A stretch of DNA of 5,290 nucleotides from an uncultured Rhizobiaceae group bacterium (GCA_938030645.1 CALHHQ010000068.1:1-5290), one strand, 5' to 3'; counted from the first letter of the stretch, positions 1 to 5,007 are shown. The notes: a model not told the origin generated them from the sequence alone. Numbers and translations: made by a program.

Positions 1-84
1 TACGCATTTGGTGGTGCACTTCATTGCGCGACCACAGATGTTTACCGCGACGGTGATCTGACGGATTATTTTCCAAAAGGCTAA
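1..84 (+). CDS. C-terminal end of an amidinotransferase-superfamily (guanidino-group-modifying) enzyme, partial
   Basis: Reading frame 1 is open from the left edge to a TAA at 82-84, giving 27 residues with a clear motif: G-G-A-L-H-C-A-T-T-D-V followed by R-x-G and a Y-F-P-K-G end. In glycine amidinotransferase-like enzymes and related deiminases/dihydrolases, a G-G-x-x-H-C motif close to the C-terminus carries the nucleophilic Cys that forms the amidino-thiouronium intermediate; here that would be residue 9 of the fragment (bases 25-27). The D-V-x-R-x-G continuation resembles glycine amidinotransferase more than agmatine deiminase, whose motif continues I-T-Q-Q. The rest lies outside the window, so substrate and reaction (transfer versus hydrolysis) cannot be decided. 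The family call rests on one short motif. A strong hairpin with a T-run follows 28 bases after the stop. Confidence 0.6.
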   Translation, partial: YAFGGALHCATTDVYRDGDLTDYFPKG

Positions 85-111
85 AGCCTCTGACGAATAG
101 ATTTCTCCACA

Positions 112-167
112 ATGGGGGCAGCGCGACTTGGCCTTGTCTGGCAATCGCACTGCCCCCATGTTTTATT
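112..167 (+). terminator. Strong GC-rich hairpin plus T-run, intrinsic terminator or cysK leader attenuator
   Basis: Bases 112-121 pair perfectly with 150-159 (10 bp, including five consecutive G-C pairs). After a C/A mismatch the stem continues with 123-125 pairing to 146-148. The 20-base loop can hold a further small 3-bp hairpin. The stem is followed at once by G-TTTT-ATT (160-167). This is the form of a rho-independent terminator for the upstream amidinotransferase-like gene. Its tail ends only about 30 bases before the cysK start codon, which leaves very little room for a separate cysK promoter, so a conditional (attenuator) role is also possible. I see no strong -35/-10 pair between the stem and cysK. 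Confidence 0.7.
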
Positions 168-197
168 CAATGAAACGAAACGCTGGAGAATTGCGAT

Positions 198-1157
198 ATG
201 GCCACCAAAGGTCGCGGGAAAATTTATAAGAGCATCACCGACACTGTGGGCGATACACCAATCGTGCGGCTGGACAAACTGGCCAAGAAAAATCGTGTTA
301 AAGCCAATTTGATGGCGAAGCTTGAGTTCTTCAACCCGACATCAAGCGTGAAAGATCGCATTGGCGTGGCCATGGTGGAAGCCATGGAGAAAGCCGGAAA
401 AATCAAGCCCGGCAAGACCACATTGATCGAACCGACATCTGGCAATACAGGCATCGGGCTTGCCATGGCAGCGGCAGCCAAAGGCTATCGTTTGATCCTC
501 ACCATGCCTGAAAGCATGTCCGTTGAACGTCGAAAGATGTTTGCAATTCTTGGTGCTGAATTGGAACTCACAGAGGCCGCAAAGGGCATGAATGGCGCCA
601 TTGCGAAGGCAAATGAACTCGCTGCAGATATAAAAGGCGCGGTCATTCCACAGCAGTTTGAAAACCCTGCCAATCCAGCAGTACACCGCCGCACAACCGG
701 CCCTGAAATTTGGAACGACACCAAAGGCAAAGTGCATGTTTTTGTGTCTGGTATCGGCACGGGCGGAACAATCACAGGTGCAGGCAAGTATCTGAAAAAA
801 CAAAATCCTAAGCTGCATGTGGTGGCTGTTGAACCCGCAGATTCTCCCGTTCTATCGGGTGGTGGCCCTGGCCCTCACAAAATTCAAGGCATCGGTGCCG
901 GTTTTGCACCAGCGATATTGGATGTGAAAGTCTTTGATGAAGTCATCACTGTTACCAATGACGAAGCCTTCAATATGGCGCGTGAAGTGGCGAAACTGGA
1001 AGGTGTACCCGTTGGTATTTCATCCGGTGCAGCGCTTGTTGCCGCTATAAAAGTTGGCAAGCGCAAGGAATGGGCAAACAAAAATATCGTCGTTGTTCTG
1101 GCCAGTTTTGCCGAGCGTTATCTGTCAACGCCGTTGTTTGATGGTTTGGGAGAGTAA
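198..1157 (+). CDS. cysK: Cysteine synthase A (O-acetylserine sulfhydrylase)
   Basis: This PLP enzyme of 319 residues (normal family length) makes L-cysteine from O-acetyl-L-serine and sulfide in the cytoplasm, the last step of sulfur assimilation. The PLP Schiff-base lysine is K52 in N-P-T-S-S-V-K-D-R. The O-acetylserine-binding loop is E-P-T-S-G-N-T-G (79-85), the phosphate-binding glycine loop is G-T-G-G-T (187-191), and the pyridine-nitrogen serine is S277 in G-I-S-S-G-A. The C-terminal E-R-Y-L-S-T block is present (306-311); the residue before its S-F is Ala where I usually expect Pro. The start at 198 is supported by GGAGA at 185-189 with 8-base spacing and by a conventional N-terminus (G-R-G-x-I-Y, then G-D-T-P-I-V-R-L). 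It is the first gene after a strong hairpin at 112-167. The next gene also concerns sulfur, but a 167-base gap makes a shared transcript uncertain. CysM or cystathionine beta-synthase is less likely given the length and motifs. Confidence 0.96.
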   Translation: MATKGRGKIYKSITDTVGDTPIVRLDKLAKKNRVKANLMAKLEFFNPTSSVKDRIGVAMVEAMEKAGKIKPGKTTLIEPTSGNTGIGLAMAAAAKGYRLILTMPESMSVERRKMFAILGAELELTEAAKGMNGAIAKANELAADIKGAVIPQQFENPANPAVHRRTTGPEIWNDTKGKVHVFVSGIGTGGTITGAGKYLKKQNPKLHVVAVEPADSPVLSGGGPGPHKIQGIGAGFAPAILDVKVFDEVITVTNDEAFNMAREVAKLEGVPVGISSGAALVAAIKVGKRKEWANKNIVVVLASFAERYLSTPLFDGLGE

Positions 1158-1215
1158 TTTCCACAGCTGTATTTCGCACGCATTTGGCGGAACGTGATAC
1201 CAACTCTGCCCAATT

Positions 1216-1240
1216 GAGGCGGAACTATATTCCGCTTTAA
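1216..1240 (+). terminator. Weak terminator-like hairpin after cysK
   Basis: Bases 1219-1224 (GCGGAA) pair with 1230-1235 (TTCCGC) around a 5-base loop. The stem extends outward by G-U, A-T and G-U pairs (1216-1218 with 1236-1238). Only three T residues follow, so termination would be inefficient. It lies 58 bases after the cysK stop and may partly separate cysK from the sulfurtransferase gene. A regulatory inverted repeat is an alternative reading. Confidence 0.35.
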
Positions 1241-1257
1241 AGGAGCGACGCGCATCA

Positions 1258-1290
1258 ATGTTCCTGTCGTCTCCTGTTGCTGGGAGGTAA
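1258..1290 (+). CDS. Possible 10-codon leader ORF upstream of the sulfurtransferase gene
   Basis: An ATG at 1258 opens a 10-residue frame (M-F-L-S-S-P-V-A-G-R) ending in TAA at 1288-1290, 34 bases before the sulfurtransferase start. It is preceded by a full AAAGGAG (1239-1245), an excellent ribosome-binding sequence, but the 12-base spacing is longer than ideal. The AGGAGCGAC of that site (1241-1249) can pair with 1266-1275 inside the ORF, with one bulged base, so ribosome binding and the hairpin would exclude each other. There are no Cys or Met runs that would suggest classical amino-acid attenuation. The ORF is very short and may be fortuitous. Confidence 0.2.
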   Translation: MFLSSPVAGR

Positions 1291-1312
1291 GCTACATCTA
1301 AATGTAAATCGA

Positions 1313-1318
1313 AAAGGA
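1313..1318 (+). promoter_or_regulatory. Ribosome-binding site deciding the sulfurtransferase start
   Basis: AAAGGA ends 6 bases before the ATG at 1325. This supports that ATG over an in-frame TTG at 1277, which would add 16 residues in front of an otherwise complete signal peptide. Confidence 0.75.
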
Positions 1319-1324
1319 ATTCCC

Positions 1325-2242
1325 ATGTCCCTACGTTCATTGACACTTGCTGCAGTTGCCACAGTTTTCATCCAACCAACTTTCGCCATGGCAGATGGCG
1401 GGCCTTTGGTTGATGTTGACTGGTTGGTGAAAAACCAGAACTCCGTCGATATTATCGATGTGCGGTCGAAAATTGGTCTCCAAGAAGGCCAAAGCTATGC
1501 AGCAGGGCATATTCCTGGTGCGGTTGAAGCCAACTATTTAAAGGCCGGATGGCGCACGTCTCGCGATGGTGTGGTCGGCGTGTTACCTGAGACTTCCGCG
1601 CTGGAAGCTTTGTTGAGCAAACTCGGCGTCGCAAATGACGATCACGTTGTGCTGGTCTCCGCTGGCAACAATGCCACCGATTTTGGATCGTCCGCACGTG
1701 TGTACTGGACACTAAAGCAGCTTGGTCACAAGAAGATTTCAATTTTGGAAGGTGGGCAGAAAGCTTGGGTTGCAGCAGGCCAATCTCTTTCCACAAAACA
1801 GGTTGCACCCACACCAGCGGCTTACAAAGCCACAGTGACAGCCAACCTGATTGTTCCTTTGGATGAAGTGAAAGCCAAATATCGCTCAAGCGATGTTCAA
1901 GTTTTGGATGGCCGCCCCGACAAACAGTACATTGGCGAAGCCAAGCACCCGAAAGCTGCTCGTGCAGGGCGCATTCCGCAGTCTGTCAATCTGGACAACC
2001 ACAAATTCTTCTCTGATGGCTCTGCGAACCTTTTGAACAAGGCCGCGCTGACAAAGGTGGCGAGTTTGGTGTCCGACGACAAACCTGTCATTTCATATTG
2101 CAACACTGGTCATTGGGCATCGACCAATTGGTTTGTGTTGAGCGAGGTTTTGGGCAAGAAAAACGTGCGCGTCTACGACGGGTCCATGGTGGAATGGAGC
2201 GCCAAACCGGAACTGCCAATCGCAGTCGGCAAAGACAGCTAA
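1325..2242 (+). CDS. Exported two-domain rhodanese (thiosulfate/3-mercaptopyruvate sulfurtransferase type)
   Basis: The protein has 305 residues. Residues 1-23 look like a Sec signal peptide: a short basic start M-S-L-R, a hydrophobic stretch about 5-18, and an A-M-A cleavage site before D24. It should therefore act in the periplasm. Two rhodanese folds follow. The N-terminal domain (about 28-155) has I-I-D-V-R at 43-47 and G-H-I-P-G-A at 61-66, but its active-site position has no Cys and is probably inactive. The C-terminal domain (about 175-298) has V-L-D-G-R, G-R-I-P-Q-S and the catalytic C259 in Y-C-N-T-G-H-W-A-S, then Y-D-G-S-M-V-E-W. Such enzymes move sulfane sulfur from thiosulfate or 3-mercaptopyruvate to a thiol or cyanide acceptor through a Cys persulfide. 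The six-residue loop after the Cys (N-T-G-H-W-A) is not the C-G-S-G-V-T form of SseA, so the donor cannot be assigned. A strong terminator follows, and the gene appears to end its own transcript. Confidence 0.9.
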   Translation: MSLRSLTLAAVATVFIQPTFAMADGGPLVDVDWLVKNQNSVDIIDVRSKIGLQEGQSYAAGHIPGAVEANYLKAGWRTSRDGVVGVLPETSALEALLSKLGVANDDHVVLVSAGNNATDFGSSARVYWTLKQLGHKKISILEGGQKAWVAAGQSLSTKQVAPTPAAYKATVTANLIVPLDEVKAKYRSSDVQVLDGRPDKQYIGEAKHPKAARAGRIPQSVNLDNHKFFSDGSANLLNKAALTKVASLVSDDKPVISYCNTGHWASTNWFVLSEVLGKKNVRVYDGSMVEWSAKPELPIAVGKDS

Positions 2243-2266
2243 AGACACATACTCATCCAAGTTTTG

Positions 2267-2309
2267 AGAACCTCTCCATTGTAAACCAGTGGGGAGGTTC
2301 TTTTGTTTT
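2267..2309 (+). terminator. Strong rho-independent terminator after the sulfurtransferase gene
   Basis: Bases 2267-2278 pair with 2290-2301: 12 bp with a single G-U pair and an 11-base loop. TTTTGTTTT (2301-2309) follows directly. It lies 24 bases after the stop codon. It separates the sulfur genes from the amidohydrolase operon, which must therefore have its own promoter within 2310-2399. Confidence 0.9.
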
Positions 2310-2399
2310 CGTGCATGGTATTGTTCTTGTAGCTGGTTGTGTTGCGTGCTGATATTCGCTCGATTTCAAACGGTGCCGATTGAAGAGGACTAGATTTGT

Positions 2400-3542
2400 A
2401 TGGGCAACGATTTTGCAATGCTTCGACAGGAGTTTCACCGCCACCCCGAGCTTGGGTTTCAAGAAAAGCGCACGAAGGCGCGAATTGCGAAATTGTTGGA
2501 CAGCTACGGTATTGAGGTCCACGAAGGAATTGGTGTTGTTGGTATTTTGAAAGCAGGAACAGGCAATCGGGCTATCGGTTTGCGGGCCGATATGGATGCC
2601 CTGCCAATCACTGAGCAAAGCCAACATGGCTATGTTTCACAAAACCATGGAGTGATGCACGCATGTGGCCACGATGGGCACATGACCATGTTGTTGAGCG
2701 CGGCCAAAACCCTTGCTCTCGATCCTCAATTTGATGGCACGGTCGTCTTCATATTCCAGCCCAATGAAGAACATGGTCTTGGTGCCGGTGCGATGATTGA
2801 TGAAGGTGTGCTGGAACGTTTTCCCGTTGAAGAAATCTACGGCATCCACAACCTTCCCGGCGTTCCTGTCGGGCAAGTTTCCACCCGCAAAGGATTAATA
2901 TGCTCAAGCGAAAGCCTGTTTGAAATTGAAATCCATGGACAAGGCGGGCATGCTTCCATGCCGCAAGCAGGGCGCGACGCGATCACTATAGGATCTGAAA
3001 TTGTACAGACGTTGCAAACCATCGTATCGCGCAAACTTGCGCCCGGGGCTGGAGCTGTTGTTTCTGTCACAGAGTTTATTGCTGATGGTCAGCGCAACGT
3101 ATTGCCGGGTCATGCCATACTGAAAGGCGATGTGAGGGCAAGGTCACCCGAAGATCGCAATTCCATCTCACAATTAATGAAACAGATCGTCGATGGCGCT
3201 GCCACGGCTCACGGAATAAGGGTAACGTTCGAATTCAATACGGAATTTATTGAAACGATCAACGCGGATCAGCCTGTCGATGCCTGCATTCGAGCAGCAA
3301 AGGCCAGTGGGCTTGAAGCCATTGGCGACCGCGAACCCATGAGTTTTTCTGAGGATTTTGCACACTTTAGCGCTGCGGTCCCCGGTTGTTTCGTTCTGCT
3401 TGGGAATGGTGAAGACGGCCCTACCGGGCAACCACTCCATTCCAATGACTATGATTTCAATGACGAATTGCTGCCCATCGGCACCAAGTTATGGACAAAT
3501 ATTGTGCGTGATCGATTGCCCAATCATGTGGAAAATTCATGA
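2400..3542 (+). CDS. M20D-family amidohydrolase (hippurate / N-acyl-amino-acid hydrolase type)
   Basis: This 380-residue cytoplasmic metal-dependent hydrolase of the HipO / IAA-amino-acid hydrolase / N-acetyldiaminopimelate deacetylase group has no signal peptide. Visible motifs in order are L-R-A-D-M-D-A-L-P-I (61-70), H-A-C-G-H-D-G-H with metal-binding C89 and H91, F-Q-P-N-E-E (119-124; E123 the likely general base and E124 a ligand), G-I-H-N (H150), the lid-domain G-G-H-A-S-M-P (182-188), S-E-D-F (317-320) and L-H-S (H347) before Y-D-F-N-D-E-L-L-P. Such enzymes hydrolyse N-acyl or N-aroyl amino acids to a carboxylic acid and an amino acid; the substrate here is unknown. The start is fixed by an in-frame TAG at 2391-2393 and by GAGGA at 2385-2389. 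The N-terminus is about a dozen residues shorter than usual. The stop overlaps the next start by ATGA, so the two genes are probably translationally coupled and act in one pathway. Confidence 0.92.
   Translation: MGNDFAMLRQEFHRHPELGFQEKRTKARIAKLLDSYGIEVHEGIGVVGILKAGTGNRAIGLRADMDALPITEQSQHGYVSQNHGVMHACGHDGHMTMLLSAAKTLALDPQFDGTVVFIFQPNEEHGLGAGAMIDEGVLERFPVEEIYGIHNLPGVPVGQVSTRKGLICSSESLFEIEIHGQGGHASMPQAGRDAITIGSEIVQTLQTIVSRKLAPGAGAVVSVTEFIADGQRNVLPGHAILKGDVRARSPEDRNSISQLMKQIVDGAATAHGIRVTFEFNTEFIETINADQPVDACIRAAKASGLEAIGDREPMSFSEDFAHFSAAVPGCFVLLGNGEDGPTGQPLHSNDYDFNDELLPIGTKLWTNIVRDRLPNHVENS
3539..3542 (+). promoter_or_regulatory. ATGA stop/start overlap (translational coupling)
   Basis: The TGA of the amidohydrolase (3540-3542) overlaps the ATG of the creatinase-like gene (3539-3541). 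A second in-frame ATG follows at 3542-3544. No strong Shine-Dalgarno sequence is visible just upstream (only GTGGA near 3528-3532), so re-initiation by ribosomes finishing the first gene is the likely mechanism. This ties the output of the two proteins together. Confidence 0.7.
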
Positions 3543-4693
3543 TGAGTATTTTTACACGACGCTTGGAAGAGTTCCAAAAGCGCCTTGGTGAAAACAATAT
3601 TGATGTGGCGCTCATCACTGATGACGACAATGTCTATTATCTGACGGGATATTATGACTATCTCCACATGGAATTTGGCCGCCCCACCATTTTAGTGGTT
3701 CATGCCATTGGACCGACACTTTTGATCACACCGACGATTGATTTGAACACCGCAGAAGCTGCTGCGCATGTGGATCGTATTGCGCCGTGGAATGATGGAA
3801 TGGGCAATGAATGGCGCGAAGAACTGCCCTCACTTTTAAGTAAAGCAGCCCATGTTGCCATTGAACCAAATCACATGCCACCAGTTGTGCGGTCATACGT
3901 TGATGACATGGTAAGTGCGGATCATGTGAGTTCTGCAACCTCAATTCTTGCGCAAATGCGCATGATAAAATCATCGGAAGAATTGCAGCTGGCACGTCAC
4001 GCAGGACAAGTTGCCAATGCCATGATGAATGCCGGACGCGCTGCTATTGGTGATGGCGTTCCAGAATATGAAGTGGCCATTGCCACCTCTCAGGCTGGAA
4101 CCCGCAAAGCTGCCGAACTTTTGACCGCTCACTACAATGACGCTGATATGTCTCCCAACACCCATTTTTTACAAATCATGGCGTCTGGAGACACGATAAC
4201 TAAAACACATCACCGTGCCTCAACCCGCATTATGAAACACGGCGAACCTGTGTTCCTGTGTTTTTGCGGAATGACGAACTTCCACAAGTTCAAATTGGGA
4301 TATGACCGAACGTTTTGGATTGGTGACATTGAAGATAAATCGCAAGTCGCGGTTTATGAAACGGCGTTGGCCAGTCAAAGCGCTGCTCTTGCCGAATTGC
4401 GACCCGGCGCCACAGCCGAAAGCGTCCATGCCGCCTACGCTGAGGTCATACAAGACGCCGGATATGAATATCCGTTTCGCTGTGGCCGGGCGACGGGATT
4501 TAGTTTTCTTGAAGTGCCTCAGTTGGTCACAGGAGACAAAACATTGTTGCAACCTGGTATGGTTCTGGCGGTGGATGGGTCGGTTTCCGTCAACACGTTC
4601 CGCGCTCAAATTGGCGACAGCCTCATCATAACCGATGATGGATATGAGATGTTGACCGACCATCCAAAAACGATTGATGACCTAATTCTTTAA
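3539..4693 (+). CDS. Creatinase-like M24 (pita-bread fold) hydrolase without the canonical metal ligands
   Basis: The protein has 384 residues: an N-terminal creatinase/prolidase domain (about 5-135) and a C-terminal pita-bread domain (about 145-375). Similarity to Pseudomonas creatinase is visible in N-I-D-V-A-L-I-T, the E-F-G-R-P block (45-49), the R-M-I-K-S-S-E-E block (141-148) and V-P-E-Y-E-V-A (174-180). Compared from memory with metal-dependent Xaa-Pro peptidases, the five metal-ligand positions are changed: no Asp in F-L-C-F-C-G (239-244), G254 for the second Asp, R317 for His in G-R-A-T-G, D346 for the first Glu and G359 for the second. What remains matches creatinase: H224 aligns with catalytic His232 and R48 with carboxylate-binding Arg64. 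D256 and D346 replace the guanidinium-binding Glu262 and Glu358; Q328 falls at Arg335. I infer a metal-independent C-N hydrolase of unknown substrate, not a peptidase and probably not true creatinase. Ectoine hydrolase (DoeA/EutD) is a distant alternative. It is coupled to the M20D amidohydrolase upstream. Confidence 0.85.
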   Translation: MMSIFTRRLEEFQKRLGENNIDVALITDDDNVYYLTGYYDYLHMEFGRPTILVVHAIGPTLLITPTIDLNTAEAAAHVDRIAPWNDGMGNEWREELPSLLSKAAHVAIEPNHMPPVVRSYVDDMVSADHVSSATSILAQMRMIKSSEELQLARHAGQVANAMMNAGRAAIGDGVPEYEVAIATSQAGTRKAAELLTAHYNDADMSPNTHFLQIMASGDTITKTHHRASTRIMKHGEPVFLCFCGMTNFHKFKLGYDRTFWIGDIEDKSQVAVYETALASQSAALAELRPGATAESVHAAYAEVIQDAGYEYPFRCGRATGFSFLEVPQLVTGDKTLLQPGMVLAVDGSVSVNTFRAQIGDSLIITDDGYEMLTDHPKTIDDLIL

Positions 4694-4710
4694 TCGATCA
4701 GCAGTTTCAA

Positions 4711-4723
4711 AGGCTTTTAGCCT
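4711..4723 (+). terminator. Small hairpin after the creatinase-like gene, weak terminator candidate
   Basis: AGGCT (4711-4715) pairs with AGCCT (4719-4723) around TTT, 17 bases past the stop codon. The stem is short and the downstream sequence CCTCATTT is not a good T-tract, so this is at best a weak or 3'-end-processing element. I see no better terminator in 4694-4842. Confidence 0.2.
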
Positions 4724-4767
4724 CCTCATTTACCTCAACTTCGGTGCCTTCAACACCAGTCTGTGAA

Positions 4768-4778
4768 CACTCGTGACT
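4768..4778 (+). repeat. Left arm of an 11-bp inverted repeat flanking the small membrane-protein gene
   Basis: CACTCGTGACT here is the exact reverse complement of 4988-4998. The arms are 209 bases apart and bracket the 42-residue ORF at 4843-4971. The left arm lies 64 bases before that start codon, where an operator or promoter element could sit. The role is unknown. Confidence 0.4.
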
Positions 4779-4828
4779 TGTCCACGCCGCAATTCAATCC
4801 CACGTTTCTCGTGTTCTAGTGAAAAAAC

Positions 4829-4834
4829 AAAGGA
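4829..4834 (+). promoter_or_regulatory. Ribosome-binding site of the small membrane-protein gene
   Basis: AAAGGA lies 8 bases before the ATG at 4843. It is the main evidence that this 42-residue frame is translated. It favours ATG 4843 over an in-frame GTG at 4819, which has no Shine-Dalgarno sequence. Confidence 0.65.
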
Positions 4835-4842
4835 ACGACGAA

Positions 4843-4971
4843 ATGGTTGAGATCAAAACAAATGCAGCGCGTGGTGGCGAGGCCTCGCCGAAACACCGTG
4901 TTTTGACGGTGCTTGTGGCTTCTCTCGTGCTGCTCATGGGCGCTTGGTATGTCGTGGAAACGTTCTTCTAA
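4843..4971 (+). CDS. Small single-span membrane protein (42 residues), unrecognised
   Basis: I do not recognise this protein. It has a polar N-terminal half (1-19) with basic R10, K17, H18 and R19, and one hydrophobic segment (20-38, V-L-T-V-L-V to A-W-Y-V-V) ending in E-T-F-F. By the positive-inside rule the N-terminus faces the cytoplasm and only four residues reach the periplasm. Support for a real gene is a good AAAGGA at 8-base spacing, a composition typical of a transmembrane helix, and a position filling the space between two converging genes. It has no Cys and no enzymatic motif. It could be a regulatory or accessory subunit of a membrane complex, a stress-induced small protein, or a toxin-like peptide; nothing in the sequence decides between these. 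It is 149 bases after the creatinase-like gene and convergent with pyrE, 34 bases away, so it probably has its own promoter. Confidence 0.65.
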   Translation: MVEIKTNAARGGEASPKHRVLTVLVASLVLLMGAWYVVETFF

Positions 4972-4986
4972 AAACGTTGCCAACCC

Positions 4987-5007
4987 CAGTCACGAGTGAG
5001 GCTGTTT
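4987..5007 (+). terminator. Weak hairpin between the small membrane-protein gene and pyrE
   Basis: CAGTC (4987-4991) can pair with GGCTG (5000-5004), with one G-U pair. TTT (5005-5007) follows and already overlaps the pyrE stop codon on the other strand. The 5' half of this structure is also the right arm (4988-4998) of the inverted repeat whose left arm is at 4768-4778. It is too weak to call a terminator with confidence. Confidence 0.25.
4988..4998 (-). repeat. Right arm of the 11-bp inverted repeat flanking the small membrane-protein gene
   Basis: AGTCACGAGTG is the exact reverse complement of 4768-4778. It lies 16 bases past the stop of the 42-residue ORF and 7 bases before the end of pyrE, in the short convergent intergenic space. 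It may share in a weak 3' hairpin. Confidence 0.4.

Noticed and set aside
112..312. 66-residue plus-strand frame starting in the hairpin before cysK
   Set aside because: It overlaps cysK out of frame, has no ribosome-binding site, and begins in the terminator stem. Only one Cys codon lies in its first part, so it does not look like a cysteine leader peptide.
342..818. 158-residue open frame on the minus strand inside cysK
   Set aside because: It is fully antisense to a well-supported cysK and its translation has no recognisable domain.
1186..1225. Direct repeat GGCGGAAC (1186-1193 and 1218-1225), also resembling the GGAAC -35 of EcfG sigma factors
   Set aside because: No CGTT follows either copy at 16-17 bases, and an 8-mer repeat is not significant by itself.
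1277..1324. Upstream TTG start for the sulfurtransferase gene
   Set aside because: It would place 16 polar residues in front of a complete signal peptide, while ATG 1325 has a well-spaced AAAGGA.
1452..1889. 145-residue minus-strand open frame inside the sulfurtransferase gene
   Set aside because: The plus-strand frame has a signal peptide, rhodanese motifs and a ribosome-binding site; the antisense frame has none of these.
2327..2356. Possible promoter TTGTAG-N18-GATATT for the amidohydrolase operon
   Set aside because: A promoter must exist between the terminator and 2400, but this match is weak and similar ones occur by chance, so I do not call it.
4220..4663. 147-residue minus-strand open frame inside the creatinase-like gene
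   Set aside because: It is a shadow of the conserved pita-bread domain and has no start signal or motif of its own.
3539..4693. Ectoine hydrolase (DoeA/EutD) identity for the M24 protein
   Set aside because: The blocks I can compare resemble creatinase much more closely, and the neighbours needed for ectoine use (an aspartoacylase-type DoeB, transporter, regulator) are not in the window.
4777..4803. Heat-shock-sigma-like CTTG...CCCAC pattern before the small membrane-protein gene
   Set aside because: Only the core tetramers match the alphaproteobacterial RpoH pattern as I recall it; this is too weak to report as a promoter.
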